Assembly: GCA_030159075.1 (NCBI GenBank)
Contig: BROG01000136.1
Location: forward strand, 744,001-808,000
Length of the DNA stretch: 64,000 nt
Direction: 5' to 3'
Origin: Atrina japonica
Taxonomy: Eukaryota > Mollusca > Bivalvia > Pterioida > Pinnidae
Shown: positions 37,822-47,397 of the stretch, one piece after another
How positions within the stretch are numbered: position 1 is the stretch's first letter
Layout of the letters: each line of letters begins with the position of its first letter
Position numbers and translations under genes: made by a program
Notes under the pieces: model-generated
The model's database searches: none
Told to the model about the DNA's origin: nothing
Seen by the model: only the letters and a program-made list of their open reading frames with translations

Positions 37822-38187
37822 TTATAGAATATATTTTAAGACAGGAGACGCTATGGCCCCTAGTAATGGCGACAATAAGGGTAAGGTAGGTAAAACACCA
37901 CCCTGTTGATTCGTTTGAATACGACGTCGTTGAGGGGCAGCCAATTGAGGATGAACTAGTTTTCTTAAGACCCGTTTCTTTGAACCCAAGTACTGTTTCT
38001 GACGTTTTGTTAAAGGAATCACTCCTTTTAAGATGTTATACACTACTTCACAAATTTTCATGATTGTTTCATCAGTGGCATACCGTAAGATAATCTTTTT
38101 AAACTCAATAGGATACTGTTTTTGTCCTAAGGCTTTAATCAAAGTGGCATGAGATTCAAGCCCATACTTACGTTTTCTTGGTGCCAT
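37822..38187 (-). CDS. Adintovirus/Polinton-like small basic protein, 121 codons
   Basis: Intact frame from ATG at 38,187. Residues 1-10 are basic (MAPRKRKYGL). Residues ~25-75 form a predicted helical region with ATDETIMKICEVVYNILKG and PLTKRQKQYLGSKKRVLRKL. A basic linker follows, then a double glycine near residue 96 and a hydrophobic C-terminus rich in L, P, I and A. This layout of a basic half, Gly-Gly and a hydrophobic tail resembles adenovirus pX/pVI-type core or membrane-active proteins. It also resembles a family recurrent in adintovirus/Polinton copies in invertebrates. The Gly-Gly site is only a weak match to the adenain protease consensus. The function is an inference; the frame itself is sound. 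Confidence 0.7.
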   Translation of the reverse strand: MAPRKRKYGLESHATLIKALGQKQYPIEFKKIILRYATDETIMKICEVVYNILKGVIPLTKRQKQYLGSKKRVLRKLVHPQLAAPQRRRIQTNQQGGVLPTLPLLSPLLGAIASPVLKYIL

Positions 38188-38254
38188 GATGTAACTTCAA
38201 ATAAATATTCTATACAAATGACTCAACACATGAATTTGAGGTAGTTTTATAAAC

Positions 38255-39222
38255 CTATAGCAACATAGGATGCTGAAGTCGTTTATGATCTTGAAGTTCT
38301 TTACTCGTAGTAAGAAGAGCCCGACACCATAGACATCTGTAGCTATTCATATATGAAGTAGCCTGTGTCTTAGGCTGACTGGTGATGAAAGATTTAAAGG
38401 TAGAAGCAAACGAAGGTAAACGAGTAGACTTTGGAGTAGATGTAACACGTTTGTTCAGCTGAGATGATACATCTTTCGCAGTTAAAGGTTTTGGTAATAA
38501 GGGAAATAACAACAACTGTTTTGGAGTAGCAGTAGAAGTAGACTTCTTAGGTACATTCAGTTTCTGTAGGACTGCTTTAGTCTTAGTAATAGGAGGTTGT
38601 TTCCGTTGACTAATTGTGATATTAGGTCTACCAGGAAGACGTATAGGTTGTCCAAAGATAGGTGTTGCAGTAGCAGAAGTTCCTGTCACAGGGCTGTTGG
38701 TTACATGTGGAGACGGTATTCTTGTAGGAGAAGCCTGATTCAATGTGTTAGCTTCACGAATCTATTTCAGATTCAGTTTTAGAATCAATGATGGGTTCTT
38801 CTTCTTAGGGCTCTTCTTCTTAGGGCTCTTCTTTTTCTGCTAAGGAGGAGGGGGTGTTTTTTTCTTTTTAGGTGCAGTGTTCTTCTTGAGACGACTAGCC
38901 CACTGCAATAAGGATCGAATGATTACCCCACCTAAGAACCCTGCCCCTCATCGTTTTAAGATAGCAGTTTTCTTAGCTTCTTCATCAGCTTTTAGGTTAG
39001 CAATGATTTTTAAATGATCAGCATTTCTATGTATTAACGTTGCTGTAGTTTTGGTTACTGGAATAGTATAAGAGAGAAGATTTTAGCCCCCATTCCAAAC
39101 CACTTCAATAAAGCGTCTCTACCTAATTCTAACAGTTATTGACGTCTTACTTGATCTTTCTCCAATTGCAATTTTCTTAAAGTAGTCACCAGTTTACTGG
39201 TGGCTTTAGGTAAAGGATTCAT
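38255..39222 (-). pseudogene. Decayed virus-like late gene with C2H2-type finger
   Basis: The gene starts at an ATG (39,222) overlapping the stop of the ATPase gene as ATGA. It is broken by an in-frame TAA at 39,136-39,138, further stops near 38,955 and 38,842, and shifts near 39,075 and 38,755. The recognisable parts are a helical N-terminus, a short glycine/hydrophobic segment, a lysine/proline stretch (KKKSPKKKSPKK) and a long Ser/Thr/Pro region. The C-terminus has a C-x2-C-x12-H-x4-H finger (YRCLWCRALL... ending QH). The longest open piece is 38,255-38,743, which has no ATG of its own. Likely a virion or late protein of the same element; no family name is assigned. Confidence 0.6.
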
Positions 39223-39905
39223 GATTCTACGTTAACAGGAATACGAGAAATAAAGGCTAGAGAAAGTTTCTTATAAGGTGTATACAACACTATCCCTCCC
39301 GTATACCAAGGATGAAACAGATCTGATCTTAATCTTAGATTATCAGGGGTAGACGATGTGAGATCAATCAAGAAATAAACATGAGGACGATTTGTAGCAT
39401 CGTGATAAGCATGGTTTAATCCTGGTAGGTCTAATTGATGTGATAAGCTGGTCACTTGAGATTTATCTCGAAGATTTTTAAACAGGACGAGAAATGAGCA
39501 TACAGACTTATGGTACGATATTGTTTAGCACAATCAAAGAAGTTTTGAGTGATGTAGATCACACTTGTGTTCCGATGATGTACTTTACGTGTAAACCATT
39601 CTACGATAGAATCGAGAGCTTTACTACCCATCATATCATCAAAGACAAGTACGTGACGACGAGTTGGATCAGAAACTAAGACTTTGTCATCTTTAGGTAT
39701 ATTTTGAATGAAGTGAACATGATGTTCCCGTTGTAAGATTTCATAAGCAGGTTGCCATTCACGATAACACCATACATTGATCCTTCCATTCTATTAACTG
39801 TTTTACAAATTCAGTTTTCGGCGATTTGGTAGGTCCTGCCACAACCATGGTAAATCCATGCTTTAATTGTATTGTATCGGGAGATATGAACTGATAGTAA
39901 GCCAT
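39219..39905 (-). pseudogene. Packaging ATPase (FtsK/HerA-A32 type), frameshifted
   Basis: An ATG at 39,905 opens a ~229-codon gene of the genome-packaging ATPase class used by Polintons, adintoviruses and related viruses. A Walker A-like loop reads GPTKSPKT where GPT-SGKT is expected, so a Pro replaces the usual Gly. After a one-base shift near 39,778 a Walker B strand reads VLVFDDMMGS, followed by a helix and YITQNFF, the sensor region after Walker B. A second shift lies near 39,495. The C-terminal part (39,219-39,455) is open and ends in a stop overlapping the next gene's start. The length matches the family. Two shifts make it non-functional unless they are assembly errors. No polymerase B, integrase or capsid gene was found in the window. 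Confidence 0.75.
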
Positions 39906-39936
39906 TTTAATACTAGTAAAGAAACTGAGAGATGTA

Positions 39937-39946
39937 TTATTATATA
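39937..39946 (-). promoter_or_regulatory. TATA-like box for the ATPase cluster
   Basis: TATATAATAA on the minus strand, about 32-41 bases before the ATPase ATG. This spacing suits a very short leader. Confidence 0.4.
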
Positions 39947-40088
39947 CATGGTAACTTTAGTAGTGTATGTATAAATCATCTAAGGTATAAGACAAAAACA
40001 TTCCGAGTAGTAGTAGTAGGAGTCATGAAACAACTCATACTCCGAATAGACCTCAAACGTCATAGCTTGCGTGCGCGATCATAGTCTC

Positions 40089-40096
40089 TATATAAA
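40089..40096 (+). promoter_or_regulatory. TATA box of the histone-like unit
   Basis: TATATAAA, with a pyrimidine-rich CAATTCTTC about 30 bases downstream that could be the cap site, just before an ATG at 40,131. It is divergent from the ATPase cluster; the two TATA elements are about 150 bp apart. Confidence 0.55.
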
Positions 40097-40104
40097 CCAG
40101 ACAT

Positions 40105-40425
40105 TTGGTTTTACTCGGTATCAATTCTTCATGGACATATTTGACACCAATTGAGAGAAAAGTGGCTGTTGTGAGGCCTACTTCACGTAGGCCAGCATTT
40201 ACAACCAGTCCGCCGCCACCACCACCTTATAGGTCTAGGGTACCACCACCTAGGCCTCCTCCACCCAGAGCTATGCCATCAGCAGCCACGATGCCTGAGC
40301 TACAGTATACTATGTCTCAGGCGGACTTGAGGCTACTGAGACTGCGGGAGGCTGAAATAAGACACCTGATAGAGGAGAAAGAACTCGAAGTCAGTCGACT
40401 GCAGCGTCTGTTGGACGGAGAATAG
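40105..40425 (+). CDS. Proline-rich/coiled-coil protein with histone-type 3' end
   Basis: The frame is open from 40,105 to the TAG at 40,423-40,425. The first ATG after the TATA box (40,131) is in another frame and meets a stop after seven codons, so either a one-base indel separates it from the main frame or translation starts at the in-frame ATG near residue 57 (AMPSAATMPELQ). The first half is basic and proline-rich (PPPPPPYRSRVPPPRPPPP). The last ~40 residues, from MSQADLRLLRLREAEIRHL to LLDGE, have leucine-spaced heptads and should form a coiled coil. It is not a histone and I do not recognise the family. The stop lies 25 nt before a canonical histone stem-loop. Head-to-head placement with virus-like genes suggests it belongs to that element. 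Confidence 0.55.
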   Translation: MVLLGINSSWTYLTPIERKVAVVRPTSRRPAFTTSPPPPPPYRSRVPPPRPPPPRAMPSAATMPELQYTMSQADLRLLRLREAEIRHLIEEKELEVSRLQRLLDGE

Positions 40426-40450
40426 TCCTTCTCCAACAAAAAAATTCAAC

Positions 40451-40490
40451 GGCCCTTTTAAGGGCCACCCAACTTATACGAAAAGAAACC
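40451..40490 (+). terminator. Canonical histone-mRNA 3' stem-loop plus purine-rich downstream element
   Basis: A 6-bp stem GGCCCT/AGGGCC around the 4-base loop TTTA (40,451-40,466) is preceded by CAAC and followed by ACCCA, the exact shape of the metazoan replication-dependent histone 3' end. Fifteen bases after the stem is AAAAGAAACC (40,481-40,490), similar to the histone downstream element that pairs with U7 snRNA. In histone mRNAs SLBP binds this loop and cleavage gives a non-polyadenylated, S-phase-restricted end. Here it would process the proline-rich ORF ending 25 nt upstream. Confidence 0.8.
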
Positions 40491-41080
40491 TTAACTGAAA
40501 GTATGCAGTTTTTTGTATGTGTTGTGTTATACCGTAGTGGTAAGTCTAGCCTATAGTACGTGAATGTGAACATTCACTAGTTCTTTTACTTGATCGCTAA
40601 AATTTATTAGATAGAAATTCAAACTAGTAAATTCTAAAAATAGTAACTATAAAAAGCTAGAGACTTCTGAGAGCTCATTTGGCATCCGAAGCTCGAAGAA
40701 TCAACATCGTCAGAAAAAATCCTCTGTGTGAGTGTTTCATTTTTTATTTTATATACAGAAGTACAAAACGTTATAAAATTATACCGATACTGTTTTCACG
40801 GTCTTAACTTTGATACTTGTTGAAACGACGTAAGTGAACAACTTCATACTTCACAACTTTGTCACTTTGTGACTTGTGTCACTTTGAGACTTCATAACTT
40901 AGAACTTTGCAAACTTTTAAACATAAGAACGGTACACACTTGATCACGTTTGCAAACTTTGAGAACGGCACACACACACTTTATCACTTTAAGGACGTTA
41001 CCCACTTTCATGTTCTATATATCTCTCTCTCCTGCCGTGAGATTAGTCATTCTCTGAAAAAATAGCTATCCCATGATTCC
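40491..41080. other. No gene; possible second TATA motif
   Basis: Non-coding. CTATAAAAAGC at about 40,647-40,657 resembles a TATA box, but no ORF follows. Around 40,840-41,000 'acttt' and 'gaacggcacacac' motifs recur loosely. Confidence 0.4.
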
Positions 41081-41139
41081 ATAGCCAAGATGGCTACCCT
41101 CCCTATACTTCCTGTTTCACTACCCACCATTCCTCTCTG

Positions 41140-41480
41140 GTTTAGTGCATGCAGTCCATATAGAGTAATCTGACCTTTTGTTCCATCCCTATAGTCTATA
41201 CAGAGTGATCTACCCTTTGTTCCAGCTACACAGTCTATACAGAGTAATGTTTCACCTATAGAGCTTATACAGAGTGATTCCCCTTTGTTCCACCCATACA
41301 GTGTATACAGTAATCTCCCATTTGTCCTACTCATACAGGTTATGCAGAGTAATCTCCCTTTTGTATTATCCCTACAGTCTAAACAGTGATCTCTCCTTTG
41401 CCCCATCTATACAGTCTATACAGAGTGATCTCGCTTTGTTCCACCTATAGAGTCTATACACAGTGATCTTCCTTTGTACA
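41140..41480. repeat. ~40-bp minisatellite
   Basis: About nine imperfect units of the type 'ctatacagagtgatctccctttgttccaccc'. A minus-strand open frame across it merely translates the repeat. A related array interrupts the PLE at 49.75-49.92 kb. Confidence 0.75.
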
Positions 41481-41699
41481 TACTCATAAACTCTATGAGT
41501 CTTAGTACAAGGATAACATGTTCAAGCTTGACTCGAGCTCGGCCTACTGCTTCTTGCGCTTGAGCACTTGATACAGGACTCTATGGCGACACCTACTACT
41601 AATTTTACAAAACTGGAAAAACCCAAAGTTTCGGTTCTAAAAATAGATTCACTCTCAGCCCAAAACTGGAAAAACCCATTTTTTATCTTTAGCCGTTAG

Positions 41700-42062
41700 C
41701 TTCTAGTGAACTCACGTGACCTCTCGCGACTCCGACCTCATGTAACGAAGGCTTTCATTGGCTCTTTATCCAAGATGGCTGCCCCACAGACTTCCACTTC
41801 CGGTCATAGACACGCCTCCGAATTAAACAATTGGCTCTTTCTCCTTTATGCCATGCAACATGGCCTCACTTTCGGTATGGCGTACTTCCGGTATGACCTC
41901 ACTTCCGGTATGACGCTTTTCCGGTTATGTTGTTACAGGCGCGTTTTTGAATTGACCAATCAAATCAGGCCAGCATTCTGATGACTTCATGAAACATCGG
42001 CAATGGTGGCGCCCCCTAGCTGCCAAAATTTAAAAACGCGCCAGGGAGCTGCCTATAACTAC
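41700..42062. mobile_element. Truncated copy of the 45.3-kb MITE family
   Basis: It shares with the complete MITE the internal 'attggctctttctcctt', 'cacttccggt' and 'tggtggcgc' stretches and the right end GAGCTGCCTATAACTACT (ending near 42,062). The left inverted end is not found, so the copy is truncated. Nothing was recognised from 42,063 to 42,764. Confidence 0.65.
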
Positions 42063-42764
42063 TTTCCAGACACAAAATCATCGTTTGCTTTCCCCACGAT
42101 CCAGTATGTTTCCCAAATCTTTTTAGAGTGGGACGCGAGATGCCGTAGACGTGAAAATGTTGCGTTTATTCTGTGTACAGAATTGGATATCATCGATGAT
42201 TAAATTTTAATATCATAAGCTGATAATAACACAGGAAACTCGTATTCATTTTAATCCAATGCGAATTTGGTTTACAAATAAATTTTCATATTAATCATGC
42301 TCAGAATTTTGAATAGTGTTTTACGCCAATTTTAAAGTTTTATAGTAGCTCGTAGTTGTTAGTTTAGTTTACACATAGATATATTTATTTGCAAATTATA
42401 TAGCAGACGGATTGGGCGATGTATTGGAATTGTCAGTACACGCAGTCACCTGACCCGAGTGTTAACCGCTTTACATTTTGGCGTTGGAATGCATGAGTGA
42501 ATCAATAAAGAATAGAATATCACATCTTTACTTCTTATTTATTTAATCTTAAAAGCCATACATTACCACAAAACAAAAAACACAAATGGCAGAAAGAAAT
42601 CGGAAACTCAAGACTAAATCTACATCTGTAGCACACTGTACAGCTTACAGGCCCATATAGCGATATATCTACATCATGTTATGACCAGAAACACATACCA
42701 CAAAAATGAAAGTTAGCTTCGTAGTTACAACAGAAAAAAGAGAGTTAGGCCTAGTGCTACTTTG

Positions 42765-42905
42765 TCAAGCATCTCTGATAAACAGGTCGATTTGTTTGCC
42801 TTCACCAGATATTCCTATCAGAAACAATTCGTCACGTGTCAATTCAGGTCGTGTTAAATACTTACGTAAATTGCGTACCAATCTGTTACCATGGTTCCCA
42901 GCTGA
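42765..42905 (-). CDS. Candidate terminal exon, unidentified
   Basis: A minus-strand open segment of 47 codons ends in TGA at 42,765-42,767 and starts right after a TTTTTTACCAG acceptor. The translation begins SAGNHGNRLVRNLRKYL and ends KQIDLFIRDA. Codon use and balanced residues look more coding-like than the opposite-strand frame at 42,706-42,912. No upstream exon was identified with confidence and I do not recognise the family. It could also be a decayed mobile-element ORF. Confidence 0.25.
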   Translation of the reverse strand, partial: SAGNHGNRLVRNLRKYLTRPELTRDELFLIGISGEGKQIDLFIRDA

Positions 42906-43693
42906 CTGGTAAAAAATGTCAAATAAAATGGCTACTTTCAGTTGTCATGAATGAATATTAGGTGTCTCTCTTCTCGTAAGTCACACTCAAACTTTCTATG
43001 GTATATCCCATTCATAATATATCAGAATTCAAACGCAAATTCGTTGTAAATACATTATACAGCATACTCATAGGCGCGGCCATTTGCATTTTCAATTTTC
43101 TTCTGACACATTTAACATTCCGATTACAAAGCAGACGAATATTTTAAGATAACTTCAAAACAAATCTGACACTTATTCAAAAATTTTAATTTCACTAGTT
43201 TCTTTGCAAATGATATGAAAATAAGAAAATAAACCTTATTTCCATTCAGTATTTCGGACAGAAAAGGGAAACTACTTCTCGTCTCACACAGCTGTTTAGC
43301 TGTAAAGTCATATGAAAATTCCCACCGCAAAGCCAATTACAAAGAATGAATTTCGTAACCATCTGACTACAGATTCACAGAAAATTGTAATATATATATA
43401 AAAATAAGGATTGTTTTTCATTTTTTGAAAGTACAATTCGTGCTACACAGAATTTTCCTCCATAATCCATTGCATTTATTGCATGCATTAAAAAAAGAAA
43501 AACAATCCTTAAATATAGGTAAAGAGAGGAAAACATTCCCATAGAATTTCTTTAAATTTTCAGAAAAATTACTCAGGTGTGAATCCAATACTATCAACAG
43601 CCGTAGAATGTAAATATAAACAGTTCCATGTGGTCTACCTGTAATTAGGTAAAGATTCTATCTGAGAATTTTTTTAAATATATTTTTTTAATT

Positions 43694-43936
43694 TTAATCA
43701 AACTGTGTAAGACTACAAGTACCCAGGCCACCCTGGTCACTAGTTTCTGCCAGATCAGCACGGGGATGGATCATAGGTGAGGCGAAATATATCCCAGAGG
43801 GTTTCCCTCTTCGAATATTTTCTCCTATAAAGCCGCTGCATGGATTGGAAATCGCTATGCATATGTTTCTAATCAGTCTTTTCGTGTCCCAATTGTCCCT
43901 CGATTTAGAAACACAACGACCTTGCATTCCCATCAC
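43694..43936 (-). other. Unidentified 80-codon open frame
   Basis: This minus-strand frame begins MMGMQGRCVSKSRDNWD and has no recognisable domain. It lies directly left of the DIRS/Ngaro-like remains, which run on the opposite strand, and may be a chance frame. The rest of 42,906-43,950 shows no feature. Confidence 0.2.
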
Positions 43937-43959
43937 AGCTTTACAACACTACAAGCAAC

Positions 43960-46700
43960 CGAACGCAATTCACCACAACCGCGTTAAATGAACTCAAACA
44001 ACCTATACAAGTGGGGAGTGCGGGCTTCACCAATAGTTATTGAGAAGCTTCGGTGCTGCATTAAACAGTATTCAAACAATCAAGACAAAAAATTATTTTA
44101 GAAGGATCTTTAGAAGTTTTCAGGCTTAACTTTAGAGTCCCACGCATTAGTGACGAATCACAAAATCCTCAAATTTGCCTAGCAGTACCCCTATAATAAT
44201 TAGCAAGGCACCAGAAGGTAACAGCTTTAACGATTTCAAAGACACCCCCAAGTTTACTTAGTTACTATTCCTTTGACGAAGCCGTCACTCTTGTCCAATC
44301 ACAAGGTCCAGCTTGCTTAATAGGTAAAGTGGACCTAAATCAGCATTTTGTCTACTGCCGATCCACCCAAGTGATGTGATGTTGACCTACCGGTGTTTAC
44401 GTTTCAAGATTCCTAGTATTTTGATAAATTCCTGTCTTTTTTCCTTTAGCCGGGGGGAAATGAGGCAAATTCCAACAATCTGTGTTATTATATTGACGAT
44501 GTTTTGTTTGTTGGTCGTAGCTCATCTGACGAGACGATTTTATTGCGCTATGTACCCATAGACCCCATCACATAGTTATTATTACTTCTGGAATACGCTA
44601 AGAAGCACTTGTCTCCATTCATTCGACTTATCCCTATCGATCCATACCTATCATTTTCAAAATCAGTCGTGGACAGTGCAAAATTGACAAGAGGGGTGTT
44701 TATTTTCACGGGGAATGGGTTTACATCCCATGGCTTAAACACTGGGACTGAGCCACAAGGCAGCGCATTTCTTACTTAGAATTAATTCCAATCGTTTTAG
44801 GTTTATATATCTGGGGTTTATTAAAATTTGTTAAATTCAAAGTTTCTGAATGACACGATAACATGGCTTTGGTGTCGATCATTAACTCAAAGTTAGACCG
44901 TATCATGTCCATTCCTAGACTGCTGGTGCTCGAATGTTTCTGACCGAATTTTTAGATTAAGGCTGATTCTATTTCACGTTTTCAGTGGGATCCCTTTCGT
45001 CAGCTCGAAGTTCAAGAATTATTGCACTCCACTAATACACCGCTTACATATGCAAATAAGCACTCAGCCTTCTCTCGGTTTCGGCAATCCTACAATCTCC
45101 CACCCATAAACCCTGCTCCACTGAAAGACTTGATCAACTTTATCGCATACATGTATACCAGCAAAAACCCCCATCTACCATTAGAACATACATGTCGGCT
45201 ATCACATTTCACCTCAAAATAATCGATTTTCCAGATACAATCAAATATTTTATCACCCAAAAGCTACTAGAGACCGATTACATTGCCACTTTTACACCAC
45301 ATAGTTAATGCACTTCCCCTCACTTACCAGTCGACATATGAGTGAGTAGTTATAGGCAGCTCTACAGCGTTCCACTTGAATTTTGCTGCCAGTGTGCGCC
45401 ATCAGTGGCGCTGTTGATGACGTCATCAGAATCCCGGCTTCTGATTGGTCAATTCAAATGGCTCGGTATAGAGCTGCCTTTGACATAATAACCGGAAATG
45501 CGTCAAACTGGAATGGATGCGGCCATCCTGGAAAATGAGCCAATGAGAGCCTTCGTCACCAAGATCACCGCCCCCACAGTTTTCCGCTTCTGGTCATAGC
45601 CACGCCCCCGAGCTCAACGATTGGCTCTTTCTCCTTGTCGCCATGGCAACCTGACCTCACTTCCTGTTATGACGTCACAGGTGGCTCTATAGCAGGCCAT
45701 TTGAATTGACTAATCAGAAGCCTCCTGGCCACTGGTGGCGCACCCTGGCCTCAAAATTCAAATGACTCGCTGTAGAGCTGCCTATAACTACTTGAGTGCA
45801 ACTTGTTTACCACTGTATATTCTTAAGCTTATCTCGGATTCGTACCTGTCAAGCATATCACCCGAAAAAATTCTCCAATTTAGTTCGGTATCACTCACTG
45901 TTCACTTAATCAAAGTGTTGACCAAGTTCCTGGATCATGAATTCCACAGCCTACAACAAGCCTTTTCAAAATTTCTGGCCGCCTGTAACGCTACTGCTTT
46001 GTGATTTCGATAAGAAACCCCTTTCGGCATATCAATTCTCAGCCGTTCTAGCTATAACTCTTCATTATCTCAAAATTCCTCACCCAACCTTTAAGTCTCA
46101 CTCATTACGCATAGGCGCTGCTATTGTCAATGGAAACCCTGAATACGAAATTAAAGCAAAGGGACGGTACAAAAATACATGAGATAATAACATGGTGCAA
46201 TATGCTACATATTTATATAGTACAATGCTAATACAAGCCAATTATTTACGGGTCTAGCTCCATCCCTATGGATAGTTGGTCCTTCTATCGTCTCAAAAGC
46301 ACACGCTCACAGTCAAACTCGAGCTGGAGGTAATTCTTTGGGCCTACATAACTTGATTGGGGAAATACAGTGGGTACGCCAGTCTGACATGAGATGGAGT
46401 GACGTTTTGACTAGCATTAAAAACCAATTACATAGCCACGCAGCTGCAAACATGCTGTGATACACTGCTGCCACATTGCCCAATGTTGGACACAATATTA
46501 CATTTGGCTCAATGTTTGCCTACCACATTGTTTATTTGGTTAGAAATGTTACCCCGTTGAAGTTGGCGCTACGTGTTCAGCCAAGTAGCGACAGAAACAT
46601 CCCGTATTCGTGTGAACAATGCTGTTCCCAGGACCTGCTCAATGCTTGGAAATAGGTGGCCACTTGCTCACAGGGTCCACCTTTAAAAGACATTAATCCA
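43960..46700 (+). pseudogene. Ngaro/DIRS-like tyrosine-recombinase retroelement, decayed
   Basis: Forward-frame pieces occur in the order of a YR retroelement. RT pieces lie around 44,080-44,560 (YYSFDEAVTLVQSQGPACL, KVDLN, then YYIDDVLFVGR). An RNase H-like region follows at about 44,640-44,920 (DKRGV, then a DNMALVSIINSK-type motif). A tyrosine recombinase N-terminal part at about 45,010-45,225 includes HSAFSRFRQSYNLPP. Its C-terminal part at about 46,015-46,180 has FKSHSLRIGAA, the H-x-x-R active-site motif, and GRY where GRW is usual. A region at about 46,260-46,440 resembles the SGNH-hydrolase-like tail known from some Ngaro elements. Many stops and shifts are present, and a MITE at 45,345-45,792 splits the recombinase. 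Confidence 0.72.
45339..45798. mobile_element. Complete 448-bp MITE with 6-bp target duplication
   Basis: The element proper is 45,345-45,792. The ends are inverted repeats: AGTAGTTATAGGCAGCTCTA at the left and its complement at the right, with similarity continuing to about 40 bp. TGAGTG flanks both sides (45,339-45,344 and 45,793-45,798), a clean target-site duplication. No coding capacity. It lies inside the tyrosine recombinase remains, so it is younger than that element. A truncated relative lies at 41.7-42.06 kb. Confidence 0.88.
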
Positions 46701-47094
46701 TTTTCATCTGATTTATTCACTTTCATTGATCGAATGATTAAACGATTGATGGACTCAATTATAAAAATATATATGAGCTATGGACATTGGGTGATAAATA
46801 GTTATATATGTTTGATGAGATGCAATAATTGAATTATTTACTTATCTTCCCTGTTGATTAGTTGATGGTATTTTATTTGTGTTTATTGTCATTGTTTACA
46901 GTCATAAAGCTGCTCACCTAGTGGGTGGCAGGTCGATTGTTAAACGTTTAATTTTATAAATCAAGCCACGACCAAAACTGCCAATTGTTGTCTTTCAATA
47001 ATAGTGGCATATCGTTAAAATGTATTCATTACCCAAAACATCCATATACCTAAGAAACATGTCTATTCCAAATCTAGTAAGCCAAGATAAAGAA

Positions 47095-47345
47095 ATCCCA
47101 AAGGGGGATAACTCTAAAACATAAGGGTAGTAGGCGTGCTGATTTTATTTTGACACATTATGTCTTCTCAAGATGTATACCTGCACCTTATATGGGGAGC
47201 CTAAATGAAGAGCTAATTTACAAATGACACAGACAAATTGAACCAAACAAAGGGAAATAACTCTGAAAATACTGGTTGTAGGCGTGCAATTATTATTGTG
47301 CACTCCGACTTCTCACGATGTATACTTGCACCTAAAATGGTAGTT
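47095..47345. repeat. Two-unit diverged repeat
   Basis: Two ~165-bp units share 'aagggg(g)ataactctaaaa', 'gtaggcgtgc' and 'gatgtatac(c/t)tgcacct'. They resemble the 'aaataactc' repeats at 13.7 kb. From 46,700 to 47,094 nothing was recognised. Confidence 0.55.
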
Positions 47346-47397
47346 TAAATAATAACTTATATATACCAAAACAATTTAAAAAGTCAAGTGTAGCGTT

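Noticed and set aside
40640..40760. Second histone-like promoter/gene at the TATAAAAA motif
   Set aside because: No ORF or second stem-loop follows within a reasonable distance.
41047..41406. 119-codon cysteine-containing minus-strand protein
   Set aside because: It is the translation of a 40-bp minisatellite.
42706..42912. 68-codon plus-strand protein
   Set aside because: It overlaps a more exon-like minus-strand frame and lacks any domain; likely a shadow.
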